Positions 34,101 through 45,032 of a stretch of DNA of 64,000 nucleotides are shown one piece after another (position 1 is the stretch's first letter; every line of letters starts with the position of its first letter). The notes beneath the pieces were generated by a model that was not told where the DNA came from, did no database searches, and saw only the letters and a list, made by a program, of their open reading frames with translations. The stretch comes from Stenogyne calaminthoides (Eukaryota; Streptophyta; Magnoliopsida; Lamiales; Lamiaceae): contig JBBCBC010000021.1 in the NCBI GenBank assembly GCA_037126765.1, positions 23,701,434 through 23,765,433 of the forward strand. Reading direction: 5' to 3'. The position numbers and the translations under genes are program-made.

Positions 34101-35677
34101 TAACAAGCATTTATCATATTTCATAGTTCAGATATCGAACACACAAGCCAATCAAGCTTCGGAAGTGCACATACAAGATGCATCACGAAAAAATACTAAG
34201 GCACGTAAAGAACACGCAAACATTCAGAAAAAATACAAGACAAATGATGTAGAAAAGGCAAAAAGACCATTAATTGACAAGAGCCCGGCGGTAACAAAGC
34301 AAAAATGCCCAAGGCAACATGATATACATAAACGCCCATGCAAACAAACACTTACTTAAAACCCCGAGGGGCAACTTAACCAACCAATTCAAACCCCCGG
34401 CGATGCGCTTATAATGAATGCCCGAAGGTAAAATGGCATACTTGCCGCAAAAGCTATAAGGATTTCAAATTTCGCGGAGCATCCGAGGCCCCTCATTAGG
34501 TTAATCGACATTTTGTTCGACCATGAATCTCAATGCCAAGCCGATCTCCTTCTCCACCTTTGAACTCCTTCGCCGACACCATCAGTCCCCGACCTCACCA
34601 CCTCCATCTTGCCCATCCCCCACCTCTTCATTCAAAGAATCCGGGGAGTTCCACAGATCGTAAAGATTGGCATCGCAGGGAGGAACCGGGAGTCAACACC
34701 ATAAAGCGGGTCCTAATGGGAGATCCTTCTTTCTTCAACAAGATTGTTGAGCATATAGGCCATGGCATTTCTTTTCATCGCGATCGCGCCCCTTCAAGAT
34801 CATCCACCCGATGGCACGCCAGATTGCGTTGGAGAAAGAATGGATATAAACATACCGAGGCATGATGGCAATCCAACTTGATGGTAGACGGGGTGATCTC
34901 CTCTCGCCTTCTAGACCACAACATCGGGTCCTCCACCCTACTTTTCGTTTCGGCTAATGGTCCGCCCCCATATCGCCCTTTCCTGCACTACTTGTTTGTA
35001 TTTCTCCTCGACGCGACCTGCATCGATCAGATTCTCGCCAAGATACCTCTCCGTGTCTTTCCTCGCCGTCACGCGCCTCGATTTGTTACCACCGCAATCT
35101 TCCTGTCATATCGCCCCGACTCTTCTCAAAGAAGGCCCAAGAGTGGCATAGATGAGTGACCCTAAGTCATATTCTCGAAAGGATTGAGTCCGGGCTTTCG
35201 CAACGCCAAGGTCCGGTGACTTTGAGCATCATCGAGATCCGTCGGAGATAGGCGTGTTAGACATCATTGGCAGCAGAGCCCGCCACCGTAGGTAGTTATG
35301 GGTAGCTTGCCCCTTGAAAGATCCCATTATCCAGCTTTATACCGCGAGGTAATCATCTATAAATACGTGACTTCAAAAAAGAAAAACATAAATAATGAAA
35401 AAGAGGTTCAGAGATCGAGTTTATCAACGGCTAAAATCGGGACTCCAAAATTTCGTAGTTGCATCATCACCCGGCCTCGGATCCCGGGCGACGGTGAGCT
35501 CAACCATCGATTAAGGTTCCCCGCGACCCTCGTAAGCACCATCTTCCCACATGGAGAGCTCAGAACGGATCCATGTCCATGAGGCTCGAAGTTTGTTTCA
35601 AGAGCTCCTCCCATCCCCATACTCGCCGACTCTTTTCCCTTTCGACCTCGGGGGCAAATAATTTTGGCCTTTGAGGT
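34101..35677. other. Gypsy 3' region, possible antisense frame remnants
   Basis: No domain is recognised. Moderately long frames exist on both strands (for example plus 34533-34865, and minus 35408-35620 starting MGMGGALETNFEP), but none continues or matches a family I know. Tat-lineage elements can carry an extra, often antisense, frame here, so the minus frame may be a remnant. A purine-rich CTCGGGGGCAAAT at 35648-35660 could be the polypurine tract. Confidence 0.45.
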
Positions 35678-36986
35678 TGTTGGGATTATAATTGAAAAAG
35701 TATGCTTTTACTTTTGTATAATCGAACCTAATTTCAAACTTATTTAAATAAATTGTTTATCATCGATGCTTTAAATATGATTGAATGTTATATATATTTA
35801 TCGCATAACTGCTCAATAATTCAGACGCGTGTTAATCAGAAGTTAATTTAGTGATACCCGATCACGTAAGATTAAATTAATCCCTTTTGTAACTATAAAT
35901 ACGCCATTCACGATTTGACCTAGATGGAAATGAACAACCATCGCGAAGGTTGAGGTAAGGCCTGGATTGGTTTGTCTTGACCAAGAGATCACACTTTAGT
36001 GCATGATCGAAGACAATGAATAGGACCTGATGAGGATAAATTCTTCGTGAATCGAACAAGGAAGAATTAGGGCCTCGATGGTTCATTGTTTCTTAACCTT
36101 CGTCCTCAAATAGATCACGTGGGATCGGTAACTATTGCTTTGACTTATCATGGGTAGTGAATCGTAGAGATTCAATACTTTTTTATCTTGGACAATATTA
36201 TTGGTCACATGTGATTGCTAAGATTTAATACGGAATCGCAGCAAGCACGCTTGTTTGATTTGCCCTTGGGAGGTTCATAAGTTTTATCATACCAAATCTT
36301 GCAAGTGGAATTAGTTTCCGTATGGATAATAATGTTGAACCGCCTTCTAATTAAGGACAAAAGATATTAATTAACGGAAAGCTATTTCAAATGGTTTGAA
36401 TTAATTAATGGGCTGAATAATCTTAAACACGGAAATAATGACCGGAGCCATATTGATCAGAATATGGGTTAAGATGGATAAAGGAATATTAATTATGTAA
36501 AATGGATTAATTAATATTTATGGGCTTGAATTATATTGTGGCTCAATATTAGTTAGTCAAGATCCATTAGAAGGTCCAATCTTAATTCTCCTAAAGGCCA
36601 CCCGAGTAGCCCAAATATATAGTCCAATAACCGGAAAAGGTGATTAAAATAAAATAAATATTGTTGCTTATATTTCCTCAATTTTTTTAGAAAATTATGG
36701 ATAAAAGAGGGAGAAAGATTTTTTCTTTTGAATTTTGTTATGGAATGAAGATATGTATTCTTGAATACAAGATTATCTCATTAAATTCAAGAAATCTCCC
36801 ACTGTTATACATAGTGAAATTTCGATTTTTTTTGAAAATAGAGGCAAAAAGATTTTTTGATTTTCTTGAAAAGATATTATGGAAGATATGTATTTCTTGA
36901 AATACAAGGATATCTCATAAATTCAAGAAGATCCAAATCTTGGATTCTTGCACTTAGTTATTTTTCAAAATTTACTCCATAATAGA
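35678..36986 (+). repeat. Truncated Copia LTR
   Basis: It starts TGTTGGGATTATAATTG and is colinear with the first 1.3 kb of the LTR at 26843. The match ends at CATAA near 36982, about 500 bp short of the LTR end. The next element begins at 36992. Sequence for the missing part is not found before the gap. Confidence 0.85.
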
Positions 36987-36991
36987 GAGGT

Positions 36992-38495
36992 TGTAGGTCC
37001 CGCGGGTTAAGTGAAGGCGTAAGTCTAGAGGAGGTGAATAGATTAAAAAATTTTTTTTTCGCGAGGTGAGAGCATAGCCTAGATCAGAAAGTGAAGTGAA
37101 TTGGTATGATAACTAATCTCAACGCCGGCGGTCAGATCGATTAATTCATCGATTAACCGATTAAGCTGGAAGCTTAAGTTTTACCCGTGAAAACCAAATT
37201 TTGTATAAATCGATTCCAAGTTTTATCTTTTAATCGATGTCGAATCAGTCCGATCGACATCGGAAGCTTGGTGTCATCGATCTAACTTAGAAATGTATGC
37301 GCTTTTAAGATTGTGCGATGTGAGAGAGCAATCAAAAGAAGAAAGCACCAAGATTTATAGAATAAGTTCGGACAAAACCATCCCACGGGCCCACTCTTCC
37401 CTTTCACAAGGCACCAACTTAACCGACTTAACCGACCGGACTTAGATTAGTGTGTTAGTCCAACACAAGACACCAACAGATGTTTTAAGAGTTCTCACTC
37501 AACCGATCCCGTAAATCAAGATTAAAACCTGAGATCGAATTCATAAACAACTTATCCTAACTTGGGGGTTTGGGTAAGATTGTTGAGGTTCCAACTATGA
37601 AATCTTTCCTTATGATAAGCAACCGATAAATAGATGAAAAGATTTCTTGCTAAGAACTTATGGGATGAACACAATATAAAATAAGCTTGTAGTTGTGTTC
37701 TTCGTATAAAATCGACTATAGTTTGAGCTTCTTGATTATGTTGTTTGTCCAAGCATTTCCGTTTTCACTCAAGTGTGATCCCATATTTATAGACCCTTGA
37801 GATCAAAGAGCCGCTGGAGAGCAATTTGAATCTCAAATTTATTTTAGGTAGAGTTGCAGTTTGATTGATGTGGCGTCTTGAACGGCATGGCCGAAAGTTA
37901 TAGCCGTTTGAGAGAGCAACATCGAATCCCGCTATCATCACTGTTCATACGTGTTTCTTCCTTATTGGATGAAAGCCTTGCTTTGCGTTGTTGTTCCTCC
38001 AACTAAGGTTTGTATTCATCTTGTTCGGATCGCAGACGTATGATAAGATGAAACATCGGGCCATCTTATGATTCGATCCGATGCGATTGAATGATCACCC
38101 ACCGATGGAGTCTTCGGTGCCCGCTGACTTAGTTTCAACTCGCCGAATTCGCTGATGTAGGTCTTCCGTCTTATCTTCCGAAGTCATCCGCTTTTCTAAG
38201 ATAGAGGTTTGAGCTTCACGACTTCACTGAAGTTATCCGACTAGATCAATCGATCCGATCTTCCGCTCGTTTTAGCGCTCGCTCGCCTTGATATCGGATT
38301 CTTCCGATTCTTCAGATTCGACCTTTACATATTGAGTTCCCCCTCAATATGTGACCCATCTATTACATCGGGTTTTTCTATACAAACATTATCAACCGGT
38401 CTCCTAAAGCAAGAATGTAAACATCACTACCAACGTGTCCGATCGTCCTATTACATGTGTTTTGGAACTTTCATCAAACTATAAATTTCCCAACA
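36992..38495 (-). repeat. 3' LTR related to the LTR-only element family
   Basis: 1504 bp, TGTAGGTCCCGC...TTTCCCAACA, minus-strand TATA at 37785-37792. It shares with 12078-13594 the ACCAACTTAACC...GACTTAG run, the TGTTAGTCCAACAC block, GATGTTT...GAGTTC.CACTCAA..GATCCC, and the end CCCAACAATTTCCCCC. Overall divergence is high. Confidence 0.8.
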
Positions 38496-41258
38496 ATTTC
38501 CCCCTTTGATGAAAACCAAAAACACTTGAGAAACCAAACAATTGATAAGTATAGAAATCAGTTAAAGAGCAAGTAATCGAAGACAAAGAGATTTTGTCTT
38601 TCGAATCTAAAAATAAACTTTTCATTAGATATGATGATTACATGTTACATCGTAAAAGTTTTGAATTTAAAAAGCAAATGATCCCTAGACGCCTTCCTCA
38701 ATCTTCACCCTTGGGCTTGTATCCTTCTCGCATTTCTTTTTGGTCTTGTGGAATGTTGAAAAATCCATAGAGTTTCCATTTTGACATCGATTTGTCCGCA
38801 CTTGATCGGGCTTATCCGTGATTTGCTCAAGATGTCAAAGTAGAATCTCTCAAATGCCAACACAAACGAGCCATCCGCCTTCTTTTCGAGTATATTATTA
38901 ATGATCATACTCTTGGCAGATATCTTTACATTTATAAGCTTACCTCATTTTCCAGATACTTCGTAAAGTCCGATATTTATTCTCAGAACCAAATTGAGGA
39001 ACTCATCATCTCGGGTGATTTTCTTTTGGAACAAGATCAAGGACAAAGGCATCTAGAAGCCATTCACTTCGATCTTATTCCATTCTCAAACCTCTTAAAT
39101 ATGGTAAGCAGATTTTTTGGTATGATCTCAATAGACTCTTGTCGCAACCGAGGTTCAAAAGCGATTTTCCAGCTTAATCCTTTCTTAGCCCTTCGATTTG
39201 AACTTCGCTTCAACCCTTCGCTTTTGTGCCCGCTTTTTTCTTCTTTCTTTCTTCTTCAACAATCGCTTGGACAATTTACATAAATCCTTATCACCAGATC
39301 TGATTAGTCAGGTTTCCTGACTTTCCCCGGTCCTGAGTAATCGGTCCAGATTTTGATGTCCCAAAGACCAGGCAAAGAAATTTTTCTTGCAATCGAGCTT
39401 TGTCCATGGGCCTTGTCTTCGATGTGTCAGCTTGGTTTCGGGATCCTTCCCTTTTGGTTTGATCAAAGCGATTGAGGTGGGAGGTCGAGACCCAAAGTTG
39501 ATCGACAATGCCCATTTATGATCATTAGCAGATATAAACCTCAAGATTGAGTCACGATTTTGAACAGCTTGTAATCGCTTCTTTCTTGGCGCTTCCATTG
39601 TAGCGTAGAGTGTCCAAATCATTTTGTCAAATTTCTTCGATAACTCGAGAGTTTTTCGAGCGCCGTAAAAGAAGATCGATTTTGATCCAATTGCTTACAA
39701 ATTGTCATCAACCGATTTTGTAAGCTCAAAGCAGATATGGGCGGTCATAGATCGGGAGAATCGACCGATTGCTTCGATTTGTTTGAGACCCATTTGTCTC
39801 CGACGCTTATCACTCCCTCAATCTCTTTTTCAGAGATCTTTGAGAAAAGATCCCATCTCCGGTTGATCAAAGTGATTTGAGATGAGGAATCGATCCATCA
39901 CTTGATCGTGTTCAGTTGTTTGTGCCTCCAGTTGGTTGGTCGAATCGCAAAGACCAGCTCCACTTTCATCGGCAACCCGCATTCACCATTTCACTGCTCT
40001 GAGAGCTTTTGAGCAGCTCTCTTTCTTCCGCAATCCCAACTTCCCGGATCGTGAGCCACAGATTTTATCGAGACATGCAGCTCACCGGTGATCCCACTTC
40101 GCAGCATTCCTCATATCGTCAAAATCATAACTCATCCGCAAGACCACCCATCCGCTCACAACAAGTAAGATAAGATCCGAGAAGCTTTTTAACTGAGATC
40201 TCCAAGTGAGGATCTCCATGACTTCTTCTTTATACAGACGGGCGCATCAGCCAGGATACATCTCATCAATCTCTCGTTCAATTCTTAGTCCTACCATTTT
40301 TCCAGCCGATATGTGTTTGCTTGATCCGGATAGAAATGATCCGGCCTGCATTCTGGCTGATGAGATGTGGAAGCCCTCACAGCTTGAGTCGGGCGGAAGT
40401 TGTCCTGATTGGTTCGACCAGCAAGGGTTCTCACAGAGCGTGGCAACTTGTATCCGGTTCAGTTCATGAGCAGTGAATCCAAAGAAAGAGACATGCTCGC
40501 AAATTTCTTAGTCCGAAAGCGGTGAATCACCTTTGAGGTTGAGGGAGAAGTAGATTTATCAGCTTGTGCTTCTACTCAGACGTTCCGCCAGCCCTCGCGC
40601 TGAGAAGTTGCCGCCCTGGATTGGTTTTTGCTGCGCAAATCAGACTGCTCGGGCGCTTTTTTTTCTTCTCGACGGCTCATCTTCTAATTTTTAGAGTCGG
40701 TAGGCTGCTTTTTTGGCCTCTTCTCCCAGGCCTTCACCGGCTTTCGCTTTTTTCGAGCAACCGGTGATGAGGATTCTTTGCTCTTTCCTTTTCTTCGCTT
40801 TTGTTGATGGGCTCCTTGTCATCGTCAGCGGCTCATAAATAATCGTTGATGAGAAGGAAGGCATTGTAGGACTTCACCATTCTCGATTCCATTCAAAGGC
40901 TTGGCGGTGTCTTTCAATATAACCGCAACCTTTGTTGAGATTGTCTCTTTTTTCGTAGAAGACCGCCTCGATTCATTGGACTCCAAATTTTTCGTGTTCT
41001 TGGAGCAAGATGGCTTTCGAGAGGCGCGCACTGATTGATGTTCTCGGTGCCCCATCAATTATTGCGCCATATGGCATACATTTTGACTGATGTGTGAGAG
41101 CATCCGGCTAAATGAGATTCCTATGATCGCTCTTGATAAATGTCAAACAACAATGCAGTACTTTCTTTTTGAGCATTGCTTTGATGAATCCGGCCGTCGA
41201 TGTTTGTCTGCCTCTAAGAGCTCCTCTCTTTCTTCTTCATCCTCATTCTCCTCAGAAA
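38496..41258. other. Internal region of the large LTR element, no clear coding
   Basis: Only short frames. A minus frame at 40825-41058 is Ser/Lys-rich and a minus frame at 39308-39622 is basic; neither is recognised. 38496-38507 is the purine tract. The region is pyrimidine-rich on the plus strand with many TCGAT words. Confidence 0.45.
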
Positions 41259-41595
41259 TCACGCAGTGAGATTCATTTTTTTGGCAGCGAGATTTAGTGA
41301 TGTCCTCCATTTGTCATACCGATTTCTTCTCCATCTTGGATCGTCGACATCGATTACCGTCTCTGGTTTTTCTCGATCCACACTCAAATTTTGCAAGAAT
41401 TGAATTGTTTTATACCGCATCACCGATCGCGTAAAGGAGCGTAGAAAAATATGTTTCAGTCGGCCTTTCGAAATTTGTTCCACCTCCATGGATTCGTAAT
41501 CTCGCTGGTTCCAAACCAACTTTATCCTCAAAGATCTTCGTTGCCAATTCCGCATAATTGCACACGACATCTTTTCCAAGTCTACGAAAGGCCAT
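41259..41595 (-). pseudogene. Unrecognised frame in the large LTR element
   Basis: Two overlapping minus frames (41410-41595 and 41259-41579) read as one protein with a frameshift near 41410. The first gives AFRRLGKDVVCNYAELATKIF, then ETYFSTLLYAIGDAV; the second continues YKTIQFLQNLSVDRE and a Trp/Arg-rich DDPRWRRNRYDKWR segment. The helical, basic character and position distal to the 3' LTR would suit a gag-like protein, but I recognise no family. Confidence 0.4.
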
Positions 41596-43156
41596 CTACA
41601 GGTGAGATAGACTCATTAAATTTGTGATAATCAATATCAATATCATTCCTCATGAAAAAAAAAAGGCAATGAAGCAAAAAATTCAAAAACAACTTTTGAA
41701 AAAACAATGTTTTAACGGAAAGAAAGATTCATCATTGTTTAAAAGAAAATATTACCGTATTCAAATTTTCGAGAAGATTTTGAACTCTAAGAAATCGCTT
41801 TTGAAACGAGAGAACAATTTGAAGTTTTTCAAAGGAGAGTAATGCAGTTTTGTGAAAAAAACTCGTAAGGTTTGATGAATCTTATATAGAGGCGAGGGTA
41901 CAATAAGACAAGATTTTGAAGATCAATCGCTTTTGAAAGATTGGTAGACGCTCCAGATGAAGGGTTTTGATCGTAGGTTTGAAAACGACGTACACAAAAA
42001 CTTTTGGATTTAAAAAGCACGATCAAGTAGCAAATAGCTAATACATGTATTCCACGTCCAAGATTAAATGATTTGCGAGTACACGCTACATGGATAGTGG
42101 GTACAAGAAGGCAAATAATATCGAGATCTGATCCGATAAATAAATTAAGAACAAGAGAAGAGATCGTGCTCCCCGGTTGGTGATGTTGTTGTCGATCCAA
42201 TATTACTTGTCGATGTTGATTCAACATTGATCTTAATCATTACCTTTAAACCTTAGAAATTTCTGGCCGGTCAACACCTGGCCAGTCTTCTCGATTTATC
42301 TGATTTGTTGAAACTTAAAAGCAGTGATCTTTCGCCAATGCGTCTGATTTCCCCAGTCCTCCTTGATCGGTAAGTTACATGACGTGTTTACGACATAGTG
42401 ATATGTCGATTTATTGGGTTTCAAGCTCGAATCTCTCTCATCGATCATGTATAAGTAATGAATTTTAGTTGACTCATCGATTCTTTTTGATTAAAGCGAT
42501 TCTTAGGATAAGTGTTCTGTGGCTTTTCGAAATGCAGAAGTAATGGCTTCTATTCACTGAAAATGGCGTGGTCAGCATCACGTAAATATAAATGCGAATC
42601 TCGATGTCGTCCAGCGTAGAATTTATCAATTATCGATCGCGTGATTTCTACGCATTCGTCCTTTTGATGCAAATTTCTTTGATGCTTTTGAGTCGACAAT
42701 TGCATTTGCATCCTTGTTTTTGGCCTCTATAAATTGGACCAATGTTTATACAACATCACCCATTCACCATACTTATCTTTCGTAGAATCATGTATCTGGT
42801 GAACCTTGTTTCCTTGAGACTTCCTAAAAACACTTTTACACCCTTTTTTATGGTTTCATCTTCTCAAATCGGCTTCCTTTTGCATCACTGTACTGTTTCT
42901 TCTACATGTCTTGATTTCATCACGATTATTTTATAGCTTCTCTACCACCGGTAGTAGGATCTGGCTGTTAGCGAAGACACTTCTCTAACATTACCTTTTA
43001 CCTTATTGTGTCCTATCACGGATAGCGTAACCGAACCATCAAAATTAATTTTGGTATAAAATATAAACTACGTGTGCCCGTGGTCGATGTGTGACCAACT
43101 CTTTTTGTACCGATGCTCCACATTTAGCAGTGGAGAGCCCTCTTCTTTCCTCGCTT
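41596..43156. other. Remainder of the large element up to the gap
   Basis: AT-rich, no gene or primer-site motif recognised. I searched for TGGTATCAGAGC on the minus strand and for the LTR start TGTAGGTCCC and did not see either, so the 5' LTR is not in this contig. Confidence 0.4.
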
Positions 43157-43656
43157 NNNNNNNNNNNNNNNNNNNNNNNNNNNNNNNNNNNNNNNNNNNN
43201 NNNNNNNNNNNNNNNNNNNNNNNNNNNNNNNNNNNNNNNNNNNNNNNNNNNNNNNNNNNNNNNNNNNNNNNNNNNNNNNNNNNNNNNNNNNNNNNNNNNN
43301 NNNNNNNNNNNNNNNNNNNNNNNNNNNNNNNNNNNNNNNNNNNNNNNNNNNNNNNNNNNNNNNNNNNNNNNNNNNNNNNNNNNNNNNNNNNNNNNNNNNN
43401 NNNNNNNNNNNNNNNNNNNNNNNNNNNNNNNNNNNNNNNNNNNNNNNNNNNNNNNNNNNNNNNNNNNNNNNNNNNNNNNNNNNNNNNNNNNNNNNNNNNN
43501 NNNNNNNNNNNNNNNNNNNNNNNNNNNNNNNNNNNNNNNNNNNNNNNNNNNNNNNNNNNNNNNNNNNNNNNNNNNNNNNNNNNNNNNNNNNNNNNNNNNN
43601 NNNNNNNNNNNNNNNNNNNNNNNNNNNNNNNNNNNNNNNNNNNNNNNNNNNNNNNN
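43157..43656. other. Assembly gap of exactly 500 N
   Basis: 500 unknown bases, a placeholder size. The true distance and even the adjacency of the two sides are unproven. Confidence 0.99.
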
Positions 43657-43904
43657 TTTCTTTATCTATTTTGGGGCTTCTTTTTTGAGGGGGAATTTTT
43701 TTCCCTAATCCATCTATGGTTAACATTTTCAATAGTAAATTACCTTATGATATCTGTCATCTAATGAAGTCAATTGGCCAATTCAACTGAATGATAAACA
43801 AGAAAGAGAAGGAAGCTTATAAGCTTCCACACAATTCAGAAACAAAGTAATCACATATTAACAATTGGATTTCCTAAAGAAAAAAAAAGTAAAGGAAATA
43901 TTAC
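43657..43904. other. Contig start, possible intron of the ligase fragment
   Basis: Non-coding AT-rich sequence directly after the gap. On the minus strand it follows a GT splice-donor-like sequence at the end of the ligase fragment, so it may be intron. Confidence 0.4.
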
Positions 43905-44474
43905 CATCCTCTGTATAATTCTCCATTGCTGATAGTCCTTCTTTCCAAAACACAGCAACATCAGGCTCAACAATATTAAACAGCTTGGCTACAATAGTTG
44001 CAACTCCTCTAAAGAAAACAGGCCTACTATTCCCGACAAACCCTTCTCCAATTTTTCAACTCACGATCCATGTCTCGTGATGACATTCCACTATTTTCCA
44101 CAAGACACCACCTTTCCTCTAACCAGTCATTATCCTTCACCTTATTTTCTGAATCCGTAAGACCATAATCGTATAAATTTTGTGGGTGGAAAACAACATC
44201 AACACGCCCCGCAATATTCTTCGTTAGTGAATATCACCGAGAAAATCTGAAGGAGTAAGTAGAGGTCCTAGATGGGGAGAATTGACCTGGATTTACATAA
44301 ATGGAGACAACAGTGACCTCAAGCGTGTTTCTTTGATTCTTGAATAGAGAAAGATGGCCTTCATGGAGATACCCCATTGTGGGGACTAACCCGATCCTCT
44401 TGCCCTCGTGCTCTAATGGACCTTGACCACTCTCTCATCTGATCTTTGCCTGTGATTATCAAGCTTTTATTCAT
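43905..44474 (-). pseudogene. panC: Pantoate--beta-alanine ligase (pantothenate synthetase) fragment
   Basis: The minus strand encodes, in shifting frames, the N-terminal two thirds of pantothenate synthetase, which joins pantoate and beta-alanine with ATP in the cytosol to make vitamin B5. Landmarks in order: MREWSRSIRARG; GLVPTMGYLHEGHLSL (the ATP-site PTMG-LHEGH signature); VTVVSIYVNPGQFSP; PSDFLGDIH; VDVVFHP and LYDYG; HETW; SRPVFFRGVATIVAKLFNIVEPDVAVF; GKKDYQQW. An ATG at 44474 is a possible start. An ATG|GTAA donor-like site at 43905 suggests an exon end, and the rest would lie in the gap. I count at least four frameshifts and an in-frame TGA after HETW, so it is a pseudogene, gene fragment or error-damaged exon. 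Confidence 0.85.
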
Positions 44475-44570
44475 ATATAAAGCCTTTCCTAAGACTGGAA
44501 AGAGGACAAGGAGATGTTTATGAATCTAAGCAGTCGGAGTTTTTTTCTTCATATAGAAACTAAAGCATAG

Positions 44571-45032
44571 TTGTTTAGGGCTAAGGCCCAAGGCACACCG
44601 AGGGCACAAGAAAGTGTCCGGCGCTGGCCGCGCCCTCGCCTTTGACCAAAATGGCTAAACCTAATATAACCTTAACTTAAACATATTTGCATCTAAATAA
44701 CTAATAGATTGAAGTTCAAAAGCACATAAATTACACAAATTAAAAAAAACATGTATGTACTAGTCAAAAAACTTAAATAAGGGAAAATGAAAGAAGTGCA
44801 AGTAGCAAGCCGGGAAGGGGCGCTTGTAATTTTTTCTTTCAGTCTTAGAAGTAAAAACCCAGTTTTACACTTCTACTTATGGCTAAAAGCGTGTGTACTA
44901 TTCTGAACCCTAGAAACATGTTTTTTCTTTGCTAAAGCTATTTGAAAAAAAAAGTGTTTTTAGACCTCGCCGCCTCACACATGGAGAGGCGCAGGTCGTG
45001 AAATATTGTTGCGCCTTACTCCCGCCTAACAA
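44571..45032. repeat. Dispersed repeat, possible small DNA transposon
   Basis: Ends TTGTTTAGGGCTAAGGC and, inverted, TTGTTAGGCGGGAGTAAGGC are similar but imperfect. Both ends are rich in GCGCC words and the interior is AT-rich. No clean target duplication is seen. The interior resembles 46960-47115. Confidence 0.4.

Larger units (their letters stand above)
1478..35677 (+). mobile_element. Ty3/Gypsy element, Tat/Ogre/Retand-type, multiply interrupted
   Basis: This is the host element of the nest. In order it has a 5' LTR (1478-2124), a primer site, a gag N-terminal region, gag core with a CX2HX4HX4C knuckle, protease, RT, RNase H, integrase, a 3' tandem-repeat array and a 3' non-coding region. 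RT before RNase H before integrase is the Gypsy order. The knuckle form, the long gag and the 3' array fit the Tat lineage. It is split by insertions at 2858-6407, 9173-29013 and 29136-30733. The 3' LTR is not seen: a Copia LTR begins at 35678, shortly after a purine-rich stretch near 35648-35660. The total Gypsy-derived sequence is about 9 kb. Confidence 0.85.
36992..43156 (-). mobile_element. Large, mostly non-coding LTR element, incomplete at the gap
   Basis: A 3' LTR (36992-38495) is followed by a purine tract (minus AAAGGGGGAAAT) and about 4.6 kb of internal sequence ending at the assembly gap. No RT or integrase motif is readable on either strand. LTR features link it to the LTR-only element at 12078-15408. 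It could be a large non-autonomous derivative or a badly degraded Copia element whose 5' LTR is lost in the gap. Confidence 0.6.

Noticed and set aside
35673..36991. GAGGT on both sides of 35678-36986 as a target duplication
   Set aside because: The enclosed LTR is truncated and does not end in CA; the second GAGGT more likely belongs to the flank of the next LTR. Probably chance.
43072..43764. Long open frames on both strands across this region
   Set aside because: They consist almost entirely of the 500 N; artefact.
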